DNA from: Paracoccaceae bacterium | GTDB taxonomy: Bacteria; Pseudomonadota; Alphaproteobacteria; Rhodobacterales; Rhodobacteraceae | DNA: 23,153 nucleotides | NCBI GenBank assembly: GCA_003512825.1 | Contig: DOOI01000037.1 | Span: 23,806 to 46,958, forward strand | Reading direction: 5' to 3' | In this document: in pieces, positions 1 through 8,216 of the stretch | Layout of the letters: each line of letters starts with the position of its first letter | How positions within the stretch are numbered: the stretch's first letter is position 1 | Program-made: the position numbers and the translations under genes | The notes under the pieces: model-generated | What the model saw: the letters and a program-made list of their open reading frames with translations, nothing else | What the model was told of the DNA's origin: nothing | Databases searched by the model: none

Positions 1-1
1 C

Positions 2-382
2 GAACCGGGGCGGGCGCTTGCAGCACCTGCCGTTACGCTGGCGCTGCGGGTGAAGGCCCTGCGGCCCGATGGGTCACTGGTGCTGAACGATGGCACTTAT
101 GGTGGTCTGGCGGAATGGCGTGATATGCCTGCTGGCAAAATTCGCGTTGTGCGGCTGGACGCAGAGCTGGACCGAAATCCAACTTCGGAGCGGGTCATTT
201 GGGGTCCGACATGCGACAGCCTGGATCGTTTGCCTGATCCAGTAAGTTTGCCTCGCGATATTGCTGAGGGAGATTACCTTTTATTGCCCGGCATGGGGGC
301 CTATTGTCAGTCGATATCTACGCAATTTAACGGCTATGGGCCGGGGGCACCTGTTATGGCGAGCTTCGGCTCTGGACACTGA
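2..382 (+). CDS. Ornithine/lysine-type decarboxylase, C-terminal fragment (5' end outside window)
   Basis: This is the C-terminal part of a fold-type III PLP-dependent decarboxylase, the group that includes eukaryotic-type ornithine decarboxylase, lysine/ornithine decarboxylase and diaminopimelate decarboxylase. The frame is open from base 2, so the gene begins upstream and the PLP-binding lysine barrel is off the window. The visible part carries the family's active-site segment GPTCDSLD (the Cys-Asp that reaches across the dimer interface to the substrate) and later MGAYCQSISTQFNG, which matches the MGAY...FNG segment of ornithine decarboxylases. It would make putrescine or cadaverine for polyamine synthesis. 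The GPTCDSLD form favours ornithine/lysine over diaminopimelate, but substrate choice cannot be settled from this part. The stop lies 20 bases before the next gene, so the two may be co-transcribed. Confidence 0.85.
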   Translation, partial: EPGRALAAPAVTLALRVKALRPDGSLVLNDGTYGGLAEWRDMPAGKIRVVRLDAELDRNPTSERVIWGPTCDSLDRLPDPVSLPRDIAEGDYLLLPGMGAYCQSISTQFNGYGPGAPVMASFGSGH

Positions 383-402
383 CGACTGAGGGGCTAGTCT
401 CG

Positions 403-2736
403 ATGATTGGAGACATTGCGCGCGAGGATAGCCCCATTGATAAGTTCGGAAAAAGCCAGCCGATCCGGCGACTGGAGGACCAGCGGTTTTTGACTGGGCA
501 GGGGCGCTATGTCGACGATATTGCTCCCGAAAGTGCCTTGCATGCCGTTGTATTTCGCTCGCCTGTGGCGCATGCGAAAATAACATCATTGGATGTGTCG
601 GCAGCAGAAGGCGCAGATGGTGTTCATTGCGTGGTGACTGCCGAGAAGCTGACGGCGGCTGGGGTCACGGCCAATCTTTGGGCGGTCTTGGTGAAAAATA
701 GGGACGGGTCGGACGCTGCGGATGTGCGGCGGTCGATTTTGGCCGAAGATCGACTGTTGCATGTGGGGCATCCGGTGGCAGTTGTCATTGCCGAAAGCAT
801 GGACGCCGCGCGCGATGCGGCGGAACTGATTGAGCTTGAGTATGACGAGCTGCCGCCGAAGCTGGATTTTACACCCGGTGGCCCGGTCATTCATTCCGAA
901 GCCCCCGACAACCGCGCGTTTGATTGGCATATTGGCGACGAAGCCGCGTTTGAAGCGGCCAAAGCCAAGGCGGCGCATGTGGTGGCTTTGGAGGTCGAAG
1001 ACAATCGTGTCATCGTCAACTCATTGGAGCCACGCGGTGCCTATGCCGAATGGGACGGATCGCGGCTGCATCTGAGTTTCAATGGTCAAGGTGTGTGGAT
1101 TGCAAAGGCGCAAATGGCGCGGGTGCTAAACCTTGAACCAGAGCAGGTTCGAGTGACCAATCCGGATGTGGGGGGAGGTTTCGGCATGAAATCCCCGCCA
1201 TACCCTGAGTATTACGCGATTGCCTTTGCCGCGATGCAGTTGGGGCGACCTGTGCGCTGGATGAGTGAGCGGACAGAGGCAATGTTGTCTGACCATGCAG
1301 GCCGGGACCTGGTCTCGACCGCGCAATTGGCCTTTGACGAGAAAAACAAGTTGATCGGTTATCGGGTGGATACGCGCGCCAATATGGGGGCGTTTAACAG
1401 CCAGTTCGGCCAGATCATTCAATCCAACCTTTTTGCGCGTGTGCTGTCGGGCGTATATGACGTGCAGGCGGTCTATTTGCGGGCACAAGCCTATTACACG
1501 AACACAACGCAGGTAGACGCCTATCGGGGCGCGGGACGTCCTGAAGCGATCTATCTACTTGAGCGGATGATGGACCGGGCCGCACGGGAATTGGGGGTCG
1601 ATCCATGGGAGCTGCGGCGGATCAACTTCATTCCGGCGGCCAAATTCCCGTACAAGACGATTGTGGGTGAGACCTATGACGTGGGGGATTTTCACCGAGT
1701 GCTTGCCGCCTGCGAGGCGCGGGGCGACCGGGCAGGATTTGCTGCGCGCAGGGCCGCTTCGGAGGCGCAGGGACGACTGCGCGGTATGGGGCTTTGTTAC
1801 TATATAGAAAGTATTTTGGGCGATCCTTCCGAGGGAGCGGCTGTCGAATTCACCGAGGAGGGCGCGACCATTTTTGTGGGCACGCAATCTAACGGACAAG
1901 GGCATGAGACGGTCTATGCGAAATTCTTGTCAGATCAGACGGGAATCCCTTTGGAGGCGATAACAGTGGTGCAGGGCGATAGCGACCGCATCAAGCAAGG
2001 CGGTGGAACCGGCGGGTCGCGTTCGGTAACAGTGCAGACCCATGCAACGCTCGCCGTTGTCTCGAAGATGGTTGCCGCATTTGCGGCGTTTCTGGCCGAG
2101 AAAATGGGCGTAGAGGCTTCTGACGTTCGTTTTGATGACGAGCGATTCCGCGCGCCGGGATCGAACCTGACGCCGACCTTGCTCGAGGCGGCACAAATGG
2201 CGCGCGATGCTGGACGGATGGATCTTTTGCGCCATGAGGATCGTGCAACATTGCCAGCGCGCAGTTTCCCCAATGGGGCGCATGTCGCGGAAGTGGAAGT
2301 TGACCCGGAAACAGGGGCCGTGGTGGTGGATCGTTACACTGTGGTTGATGACTTTGGGAACCTGATAAACCCCTTGTTAGCAGAAGGCCAAGTGCATGGC
2401 GGCGTGGCTCAGGGGCTGGGGCAGGCGCTGATGGAGCGGGTGGTGTTTGACGAACATGGGCAGCTGCTGACGGCTACTTTCATGGATTATGCGATGCCGC
2501 GCGCTTCGGATGTGCCGATGATTGGCTTCACTACAGAGGCTGTGCCCTCGACGGCGAACCCAATGGGAATGAAAGGGTGCGGCGAAGCTGGCACCGTGGG
2601 GGCGATGGCTGCGGTGGCGAATGCTGTGCAGGATGCTCTGTGGGATCGCGGGGTGCGACGGGCGGACATGCCATTCACGCCTCAGCGGGTTTGGGAGATG
2701 CTGGAGGATGCCAAAGGCGCTATCGCGGCGGAGTAG
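403..2736 (+). CDS. Xanthine dehydrogenase family molybdopterin-binding subunit (CoxL form II-like)
   Basis: Large catalytic subunit of a molybdenum hydroxylase, 777 residues, the usual length for the family. The N-terminal half holds the aldehyde oxidase/xanthine dehydrogenase a/b hammerhead domain (about residues 20-150). The molybdopterin-binding domain follows, with GGGFGMKS at 257-264, VDAYRGAGR at 371-379 and the GCGEAG segment with the catalytic Glu at 728. The AYRGAGR motif marks the form II CoxL-like group; true CO dehydrogenases (form I) have AYxCSFR there. Carbon monoxide oxidation should therefore not be assumed, and the substrate is unknown. Family members normally work with a 2Fe-2S small subunit and an FAD-binding medium subunit, and neither is adjacent here. 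The start has only a weak GAGG-like ribosome site. A strong terminator follows the stop. Confidence 0.93.
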   Translation: MIGDIAREDSPIDKFGKSQPIRRLEDQRFLTGQGRYVDDIAPESALHAVVFRSPVAHAKITSLDVSAAEGADGVHCVVTAEKLTAAGVTANLWAVLVKNRDGSDAADVRRSILAEDRLLHVGHPVAVVIAESMDAARDAAELIELEYDELPPKLDFTPGGPVIHSEAPDNRAFDWHIGDEAAFEAAKAKAAHVVALEVEDNRVIVNSLEPRGAYAEWDGSRLHLSFNGQGVWIAKAQMARVLNLEPEQVRVTNPDVGGGFGMKSPPYPEYYAIAFAAMQLGRPVRWMSERTEAMLSDHAGRDLVSTAQLAFDEKNKLIGYRVDTRANMGAFNSQFGQIIQSNLFARVLSGVYDVQAVYLRAQAYYTNTTQVDAYRGAGRPEAIYLLERMMDRAARELGVDPWELRRINFIPAAKFPYKTIVGETYDVGDFHRVLAACEARGDRAGFAARRAASEAQGRLRGMGLCYYIESILGDPSEGAAVEFTEEGATIFVGTQSNGQGHETVYAKFLSDQTGIPLEAITVVQGDSDRIKQGGGTGGSRSVTVQTHATLAVVSKMVAAFAAFLAEKMGVEASDVRFDDERFRAPGSNLTPTLLEAAQMARDAGRMDLLRHEDRATLPARSFPNGAHVAEVEVDPETGAVVVDRYTVVDDFGNLINPLLAEGQVHGGVAQGLGQALMERVVFDEHGQLLTATFMDYAMPRASDVPMIGFTTEAVPSTANPMGMKGCGEAGTVGAMAAVANAVQDALWDRGVRRADMPFTPQRVWEMLEDAKGAIAAE

Positions 2737-2737
2737 G

Positions 2738-2814
2738 GCAACAGCGCTCTGGCGCGGCGCGGCGCATTTGCAGCGCGCCGCCAGTGTTATGGAAATGCGC
2801 TGTTGCAGTTTTTT
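2738..2814 (+). terminator. Intrinsic terminator with nested hairpins
   Basis: A perfect 10-base inverted repeat, GCAACAGCGC at 2738-2747 and GCGCTGTTGC at 2797-2806, is followed by AGTTTTTT at 2807-2814. Inside it lies a second GC-rich imperfect hairpin (about 2748-2783, CTGGCG... against ...CGCCAG). It begins two bases after the stop codon of the molybdopterin subunit gene. The outer stem plus T-run is a classical rho-independent terminator shape. Confidence 0.8.
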
Positions 2815-2835
2815 CGCGCGGCGGGGAGGCCGTAA

Positions 2836-3906
2836 ATGGAACGGCTGAGACGTGTTTTCCGGCACTTTTACAGTGTGCTGCGCCCATTTCCGACAGCGGG
2901 CCAGTCACCATTGGGCGCAAGGCGCGACCCGCTTGCTCTGGTGGTCGTCCTTGATGGTACCATGTCCACACTTGAGCCGGGCGAGGAGACCAATGCAGGG
3001 CTGGCCTATCGTCTTCTGCGGGAGGTGCCGGGCGTTGCGGTCTACTATGAGGCTGGGTTGCAATGGCAAGATTGGCGCGCAACGGCAGATGTCATGCTGG
3101 GGCGTGGGATAAACCGCCAAATCCGGCATGCTTACGGCTGGTTGGCTAGTCGCTACCATCCGGGTGATCAGATTTTCTTGATGGGGTATTCTCGCGGCGC
3201 TTATGCGGTGCGGAGTTTGGCGGGCGTGATTGATCGGGTTGGGTTATTGCGCGCGGGTGACGCCACTGAACGCAACATCCGCACCGCGTATCGGCACTAT
3301 CAAGCGGGAGATGAAGGTGATGTAAGCGAGCAGTTCGCCGCAATCACCTGTCATGAAAAAGTGGTGATTGAGGGCATTTTCGTTTGGGACACGGTCAAGG
3401 CTCTAGGGCTGCGTTTGCCGCTGTTGTGGCGCTGGAGCGCGGCGAGCCACGAATTTCATGACCACCAGCTGGGACCCTCGGTGCGAGCCGGGTTTCAGGC
3501 CTTGGCGATAGATGAGACGCGTTCCGTTTTCGAACCCGTGCTTTGGGAAAGTCGCGCGGGGGATGACCGATTGGTTCAACAACTCTGGTTCCCTGGCACG
3601 CATGGCGATGTTGGTGGGCAGCTAGGGGGGGAGCGCGCTGCGCGTGGTTTGAGCAATCTGGCGCTGGTCTGGATGTTGGAGAAGATGGAAGGTTGCGGGC
3701 TGATTTTGCCAAAGGGATGGGCCGAGCGGTTTCCAGTAAACGAAATGGCACCCTCCGTTGGGACTTGGGGAGGCACCGGCAAACTTTTTTGGGTGCGGTC
3801 GCGACGGGTTTTTGGGCGCGATCCGAGCGAGAGCCTGCATCCCTCGGTCGAAGCCCGGCGCGCCAAACAGCAGGCGCGTGTTTGGAGTTGGCGTCGGCGC
3901 GCGTGA
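2836..3906 (+). CDS. DUF2235 (Tle1-like) alpha/beta-hydrolase domain protein
   Basis: A 356-residue protein with the DUF2235 signature. LVVVLDGT is near residue 35-42. The nucleophile elbow is GYSRGAY (117-123, candidate Ser119 in a GxSxG motif), followed by VWDTVKALG (183-191) and WFPGTHGDVGG (251-261) with the likely catalytic acid/His pair. Relatives include type VI secretion phospholipase effectors of the Tle1 group and many stand-alone cytoplasmic proteins. No VgrG, PAAR, immunity lipoprotein or other secretion gene is seen nearby, and no signal peptide is evident, so an effector role is not supported. A GGGGAGG ribosome site precedes the ATG. The gene lies after a terminator and ends 11 bases from the convergent thioesterase gene, so it is probably its own transcription unit. 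The substrate is unknown. Confidence 0.85.
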   Translation: MERLRRVFRHFYSVLRPFPTAGQSPLGARRDPLALVVVLDGTMSTLEPGEETNAGLAYRLLREVPGVAVYYEAGLQWQDWRATADVMLGRGINRQIRHAYGWLASRYHPGDQIFLMGYSRGAYAVRSLAGVIDRVGLLRAGDATERNIRTAYRHYQAGDEGDVSEQFAAITCHEKVVIEGIFVWDTVKALGLRLPLLWRWSAASHEFHDHQLGPSVRAGFQALAIDETRSVFEPVLWESRAGDDRLVQQLWFPGTHGDVGGQLGGERAARGLSNLALVWMLEKMEGCGLILPKGWAERFPVNEMAPSVGTWGGTGKLFWVRSRRVFGRDPSESLHPSVEARRAKQQARVWSWRRRA

Positions 3907-3917
3907 TGCGAGGGCGG

Positions 3918-4409
3918 TTACCCCTTGGGGGTCATCGCCATGATGATGCAGGTCGTTGACCCAGTGGCGTAGAGTTTCCCGTCTTCCAAACCGCGAATTT
4001 CCCCAATGGCGATGCCCGTGGAGCGGCCAGCGTGTTGGCAGGTGCCGATGCAAGAAATCTCCATGCCCAACGGGATCGAGCGAAGAATATTCACCTTGTA
4101 TTCCAAGGTAGTATAGACTGAGCCCTTGGGGACGCGCGTCATTACGGCACAGGCCATGGCGCTGTCGAGAAGGGTGCCATACCAACCACCATGCAGAGTG
4201 CCCATTGGATTGGTGCTGGAAAACTCCGGTGTTCCACGAAACTCAACCAGACCCTCTTCAACCCGCGCTAACGCATAGTTCAGGGTGCGTCCGATCGGCG
4301 GGCCCGAGAATTTCCCCGCCAAAATGTTTTGCATGAACTCCAAACCGGACACGGAAAGTGTGTCGGCCATAGAGGGTAATTCTGAGGGGCTTTCGGCGTA
4401 GCGCGGCAT
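3918..4409 (-). CDS. PaaI-family hotdog-fold thioesterase
   Basis: A 163-residue hotdog-fold protein of the PaaI/4HBT group, which hydrolyses acyl- or aryl-CoA thioesters. The helix segment MGTLHGGWYGTLLDSAMACA (about residues 69-88) carries the HGG motif (His73-Gly74-Gly75) and a candidate catalytic acid Asp82. The chosen ATG at 4409 has a strong ribosome site (GGGAGAGG three bases upstream of ATG). A longer frame opening at 4463 lacks this and adds 18 residues unlike the family. It lies 57 bases downstream of metF on the same strand and could be its operon partner, though no functional link to folate metabolism is evident. The substrate cannot be predicted. Confidence 0.88.
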   Translation of the reverse strand: MPRYAESPSELPSMADTLSVSGLEFMQNILAGKFSGPPIGRTLNYALARVEEGLVEFRGTPEFSSTNPMGTLHGGWYGTLLDSAMACAVMTRVPKGSVYTTLEYKVNILRSIPLGMEISCIGTCQHAGRSTGIAIGEIRGLEDGKLYATGSTTCIIMAMTPKG

Positions 4410-4466
4410 GGTCCTCTCCCTGTTTGTGGAGTGAAGGAGACCGCGCCGCACACAGAAAGCCAAGCG

Positions 4467-5336
4467 TTACGCAACGTTCTGAAGACGGGCGCGCGGCACA
4501 ACACCCAAGGCATGGCACACGTCCCGGGTCAATTCCGGGCGATTGAGGGTGTAGAAGTGCAATGCGTTAACACCACCTTCGAGCAGATCAGAGCAAAGCT
4601 CGGAGCAGATCGCAGTGGCGAGAAGGTCTTGGCGACCATCGCGCTCTGCTTTTTCAAAAGCATCGATGAGCCAAACAGGCACAGCGGTGCCGCACCGTTC
4701 GGCGAAGCGGGTGACGCCTTTCCAGTTTTCAATCGGCAAGATACCCGGGGTCAGGCGATCGCCATCAATCCCGACTCGTTGGCAGGCATCCCGGAAGCGA
4801 AAGAAGGTGTCTGCTTCAAAGAAGAATTGTGTCAGCGCCTCGTCTGCACCAGCGTCGAGTTTGCGCTTGAGCCAATCGATATCGGCGGCTTGATTGGCGG
4901 CTTCGGGATGCTTTTCAGGGTAGGCACCCACCCGAATGGCAAAGCGCCCTGTGTCTTTCAGCGCCTCAATCAGATCAACTGACGAGGTGAACCCTTCGGG
5001 GTGGGCGGTGAATTTGCCGTCGCCCTTGGGTGGATCGCCACGCAAGGCAACGATGTCAGTGACACCAGAATTGGCAAAGCTCTCTGCGATACCCAATGTC
5101 TCGGCGCGGGTGGCGTTGACGCAGGTTAGGTGCGCCGCAACTTTCAGGCCGGAGTTTTTGTGCAGCGTGGTCACGGCGTCGCGGGTCAACTCGCGTGTGG
5201 TACCGCCCGCGCCATAAGTGACCGAGACAAATCGCGGGGCAAGAGGGGCCAAAACTTGGACCGTGTCCCAAAGACGAAACGACGCCTCGAGCGACTGGGG
5301 CGGGAAAAATTCGAATGAAACAGCGGGCGTGGTCAT
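4467..5336 (-). CDS. metF: 5,10-methylenetetrahydrofolate reductase
   Basis: MetF reduces 5,10-methylene-THF to 5-methyl-THF with an FAD cofactor, supplying the methyl group for methionine synthase. The 289-residue TIM-barrel protein shows the family's VSFEFFPP start (catalytic Glu in FEFFPP), FVSVTYGAGG, the substrate and flavin segment IVALRGDPP, and AGADEALTQFFFEAD. I place the start at 5336 because MTTPAVSFEFFPP is the normal N-terminus and AAAGGTG lies just upstream. A longer frame to 5387 would run into the divergent regulator's control region. It is transcribed divergently from a MetR-like LysR gene, which probably activates it. The conserved blocks look intact. Confidence 0.97.
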   Translation of the reverse strand: MTTPAVSFEFFPPQSLEASFRLWDTVQVLAPLAPRFVSVTYGAGGTTRELTRDAVTTLHKNSGLKVAAHLTCVNATRAETLGIAESFANSGVTDIVALRGDPPKGDGKFTAHPEGFTSSVDLIEALKDTGRFAIRVGAYPEKHPEAANQAADIDWLKRKLDAGADEALTQFFFEADTFFRFRDACQRVGIDGDRLTPGILPIENWKGVTRFAERCGTAVPVWLIDAFEKAERDGRQDLLATAICSELCSDLLEGGVNALHFYTLNRPELTRDVCHALGVVPRARLQNVA

Positions 5337-5386
5337 TGGATACACCTTTGAACTTGAGTTGTCCTCTTGTTGCATTGCAGAAAACA

Positions 5387-5399
5387 TGAGACAACTTCA
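5387..5399. promoter_or_regulatory. Candidate MetR-type operator between metF and metR
   Basis: TGAG-ACAAC-TTCA matches the MetR box known from enterobacteria (TGAA-N5-TTCA) at seven of eight fixed positions. It sits in the 91-base interval between divergent metF and the LysR gene, 51 bases from the metF start and 29 from the regulator start, a normal place for a shared LysR-type site. The functional call is an inference from motif and context. Confidence 0.45.
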
Positions 5400-5427
5400 T
5401 AAAATTGAAGATGAACATGAGGACGCT

Positions 5428-6333
5428 ATGCATATCGAGTTTCGGCATCTGCGGACGATCAAGGCTATTCACGATGCAGGTGGGCTCGCGCGGGCGGCTG
5501 ATATTTTGAACATCACGCAGTCGGCATTGAGCCATCAGATCAAGGGGATCGAGGATCAGGCCGGGGTTGAATTGTTTGTGCGTCGGTCAAAGCCCCTGAA
5601 ACTGTCTCCTGCGGGATTGCGATTGTTGCGGGCGGCCGAGCGGATTTTGCCAGAAGTTGAAGCGCTTCAGGACGAATTTAGCGGCATTCGTAAGGGACAT
5701 GTCGGGCGTATGCATATCGCGATAGAATGCCACGCGTGTTTCGAATGGCTTTTCCCTGTGCTGGAGCGATTTCGCAAAGGCTGGGGGGAGGTGGATGTCG
5801 ACATTCGTCCCGGACTGGCCTTTGACGCGCTTCCTGCTTTGGTGAAAGAAGAGGTGGATGTGGTGGTGTCGTCTGATCCCGAGAACCTTGATGGGATAAC
5901 ATTTGTGCCACTGTTTGAGTATCGTCCGGTTTTTGTGGCATCCTCACAGCACCCTTTGGCGGCGAAGCCATTTATCGATGCCGAAGATTTTCGTGGCGAG
6001 ACGCTGATCACGTATCCGGTGGAACGCGCGCGGTTGGATATTTTCAATCAACTTTTGACACCAGCAAAAGTGGAGCCTGCGGCGATCCGGCAGGTGGAAT
6101 TGACGGCGGTGATTTTGCTGCTTGTTGCCTCGAACCGAGGCGTTTCTGTATTGCCTGATTGGGTTGTCCGCGAGGTGAAGTATTCCTCTGACTACATTAC
6201 CCGTCCCCTAACGGCCAATCCGATCACGCGGCGTCTTTATGCGGCGGTGCGGACGATCGATTTGGAGAAAGGATATGTTGGCGACTTGATCCAGTTCGCA
6301 GGCGAAGAGGCGCGGCGGCTTCAATCTGTGTGA
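5428..6333 (+). CDS. metR: LysR-family regulator, MetR-like
   Basis: A 301-residue LysR-type regulator. The N-terminal winged helix-turn-helix (about residues 1-62) includes ARAADILNITQSALSHQIKG, with the SALSHQ recognition-helix pattern. The remaining ~210 residues form the periplasmic-binding-like effector domain. The start MHIEFRHLRTI, the length and the divergent metF neighbour point to MetR, which in other bacteria senses homocysteine and activates met genes. The ATG at 5428 has GAGGA four bases upstream. The frame is open further upstream (to 5218), but that part overlaps metF and does not look like LysR protein. The 3' end overlaps the convergent XRE gene by 13 bases. The MetR name rests on context and overall resemblance; another LysR is possible. 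Confidence 0.85.
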   Translation: MHIEFRHLRTIKAIHDAGGLARAADILNITQSALSHQIKGIEDQAGVELFVRRSKPLKLSPAGLRLLRAAERILPEVEALQDEFSGIRKGHVGRMHIAIECHACFEWLFPVLERFRKGWGEVDVDIRPGLAFDALPALVKEEVDVVVSSDPENLDGITFVPLFEYRPVFVASSQHPLAAKPFIDAEDFRGETLITYPVERARLDIFNQLLTPAKVEPAAIRQVELTAVILLLVASNRGVSVLPDWVVREVKYSSDYITRPLTANPITRRLYAAVRTIDLEKGYVGDLIQFAGEEARRLQSV

Positions 6334-7190
6334 AGCGTCGCGAGAAAGCTTGGAATGTCGCGGGCCGATATGACCGCTTCGCGCACCAGCCCGTCGAAAT
6401 GGCGGCTGAACGCTTGCACCCGGGTGGTGTCGCGGAAGGCAAGGTAGCTTGACCCCATATAGACGGCGGCAAGTTTGGTGCCAAAGATGGTGAGGGGCGC
6501 AGAAAACGTGCGCCGTGCATCGTAGAGGTAAAGCCGCATGCGTGGGTAAAGCTGTGTGTGCAATTCAGCGAAACGTGCCAGTTGCGCCTTGGCCAAGGAT
6601 TTTGGAAGGCCGGTATAATAGCCTTCACAGCGGGCAAGGCTAAGGATTTCATGAATGGGCATCGCCATTTCATAATCGGAATGCGCCGCCCGAAGCCATT
6701 CGAGACGATCTTGTGCCAGAGCGATCGCTTCGGCGCCTGTGCGTGCGAGATGGGGCGCGTATTCCCATTCCAAAAACGCCGGTATTTTCAGCATGTCGGG
6801 CAGGGTCGCGGGGACATGCCTGACCTTCGTGCCTTGGGCCTCGCGGTGCCATGAAAAGACCTGTTCATCGATCATGGCCCGTTCGGCGGCCGTCATCGCT
6901 ATGGACGTTGCCAAAAGATCTGCGGCGGTCTCGGGACGATCCGAGAGACCCAATAACCAATCAGACGACACCCCAAGCGCGGCGGCGCATTCTGCGGCAA
7001 CTTGAGCGTTTGGCAAACGGGCGCCATCGCTGGAGAGCAATTGTGAGACGGTGGAGCGATCAACACCTATTTGCCGTGCGAGATCGGCTTGTGAAAGGGC
7101 ACGTGCCGCCATGGCTTCGAGTAAGCGCGTGCGGAAAATCCGGGCGCGGTTGCGTTTGTCAGTTGGGGTTGTGCTGGGTCGCTGGCTCAT
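6321..7190 (-). CDS. XRE-family transcriptional regulator with large C-terminal domain
   Basis: A 289-residue regulator. Residues ~18-75 form a Cro/CI-type helix-turn-helix (LSQADLARQIGVDRSTVSQLLSSDG, then LGVSSDWLLGLSDRPE, the typical end of such domains). The remaining ~210 residues have no catalytic motif I recognise and probably sense a ligand; the segment LYLYDARRTFSAPLTIFG and what follows resembles domains seen in roseobacter regulators beside lipid genes. It is divergent from a membrane fatty-acid desaturase, which suggests control of lipid desaturation. A 16-base palindrome starts two bases upstream of the ATG, consistent with autorepression. The gene overlaps the end of the LysR gene by 13 bases. 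The ligand and the regulated genes are inferred. Confidence 0.85.
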   Translation of the reverse strand: MSQRPSTTPTDKRNRARIFRTRLLEAMAARALSQADLARQIGVDRSTVSQLLSSDGARLPNAQVAAECAAALGVSSDWLLGLSDRPETAADLLATSIAMTAAERAMIDEQVFSWHREAQGTKVRHVPATLPDMLKIPAFLEWEYAPHLARTGAEAIALAQDRLEWLRAAHSDYEMAMPIHEILSLARCEGYYTGLPKSLAKAQLARFAELHTQLYPRMRLYLYDARRTFSAPLTIFGTKLAAVYMGSSYLAFRDTTRVQAFSRHFDGLVREAVISARDIPSFLATLHTD

Positions 7191-7192
7191 TT

Positions 7193-7208
7193 GGTGACGA
7201 ATATCACC
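7193..7208. promoter_or_regulatory. Candidate operator palindrome at the XRE start
   Basis: GGTGA-CGAATA-TCACC is an inverted repeat with 5-base perfect arms. It ends two bases from the XRE regulator's ATG (7190) and lies 79 bases upstream of the divergent desaturase. Dyads of this size are typical of Cro/CI-type binding. It also occupies the place where a ribosome site for the XRE gene would be, and no good Shine-Dalgarno is otherwise present there. Confidence 0.5.
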
Positions 7209-7287
7209 GAATGAAGGATTTGTTAACCAGTGTCGCGTTGTGGCCTCGCCTTGGCTTGGGTTACGCAGTCATGGGTACGAGGGCATC

Positions 7288-8196
7288 ATGACACTCACAA
7301 CTGATTTGCGTGCAACGCCGCGTTTTGAATGGCCGACTTGGGCACTCTTGGTGCTGAGCTATGCCACTTGGGCCTATGCCACGGCGGGAAGCTTGCCGAT
7401 TTGGGCTGCTATTTGTGCGGTGGCCTTTGCCGCCGCATTGCATTCATCGCTTTCCCATGAGGCATTGCATGGGCATCCAACGCCGTGGGCCGGGATAAAT
7501 GAAGCCTTGGTGACGCCAGCGCTGACATTTTGCGTGCCATATCGGCGGTTTCGCGACACGCATTTGGCGCATCATCAGGATGAGCGCCTTACGGATCCCT
7601 ATGATGATCCGGAGACGAATTTCATGGACCGAGACGTCTGGGCTCGATTGCCAAAGGCGTGGCAGCTGGTGCTGCGGTTCAACAACACGCTTTTTGGGCG
7701 GCTGCTGATTGGACCTGCTTTGGGGATTTTCGTCTTTTTGCTGGGTGATTTTCGCTTGATCCGGGCCGGAAACCGTGAGGTTCGCGCGGCATGGCTATGG
7801 CATATTCCTGGGATTTTCGTGGTCGTGACGTGGCTCTTCTTCTTTGGCAACTTGCCAGCTTGGGCCGTGATTGCAGGCACTTACGGAGCGTGGGCGCTTT
7901 TGCGGATTCGCACGTTTCTAGAGCATCGCGCCCATGATCGGGCCGCCGCGCGCACCGTGATTGTGGAAGATCGCGGGCTCTTGGCTCTGATTTTTCTCAA
8001 CAATAATTTTCATGCGGTGCATCACTCTCATCCCTGTGTGCCGTGGTATCGACTGCCTGGGCTCTATGCGGCGCGAAAGTCTGAATATTTGCGGAAGAAC
8101 GGCGCCTACAGTTATGCGGGCTATGGAGAAGTTTTTCGCCGTTATTTCTTTAGCGCCAAAGATCCGGTACCTCATCCCCTCTGGCGTCGGCGTTAA
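7288..8196 (+). CDS. Membrane fatty-acid desaturase
   Basis: A 302-residue integral membrane di-iron desaturase-fold protein. It has hydrophobic segments at about 18-52 and 135-205 and the three histidine clusters of the family: HEALHGH (57-63), HLAHH (92-96) and FHAVHH (241-246), plus an accessory EHRAHD near 212-217. These ligate the two irons that activate oxygen to insert a double bond into an acyl chain, or hydroxylate a related lipid. The substrate is unknown. The ATG at 7288 gives a normal N-terminus; an in-frame GTG at 7240 would add 16 residues lacking family character. It is divergent from an XRE regulator with a palindrome between them, and its stop is 20 bases before an EamA transporter gene, a likely operon partner. 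Confidence 0.92.
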   Translation: MTLTTDLRATPRFEWPTWALLVLSYATWAYATAGSLPIWAAICAVAFAAALHSSLSHEALHGHPTPWAGINEALVTPALTFCVPYRRFRDTHLAHHQDERLTDPYDDPETNFMDRDVWARLPKAWQLVLRFNNTLFGRLLIGPALGIFVFLLGDFRLIRAGNREVRAAWLWHIPGIFVVVTWLFFFGNLPAWAVIAGTYGAWALLRIRTFLEHRAHDRAAARTVIVEDRGLLALIFLNNNFHAVHHSHPCVPWYRLPGLYAARKSEYLRKNGAYSYAGYGEVFRRYFFSAKDPVPHPLWRRR

Positions 8197-8216
8197 ATTC
8201 GCGCCACAGAAGCGGG

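Noticed and set aside
403..2736. Aerobic CO dehydrogenase (coxL form I)
   Set aside because: The active-site loop reads AYRGAGR, not AYxCSFR, and the CoxM/CoxS partners are not adjacent.
4431..4982. 183-codon plus-strand frame opposite metF
   Set aside because: It is antisense to a clear metF gene and has no recognisable features.
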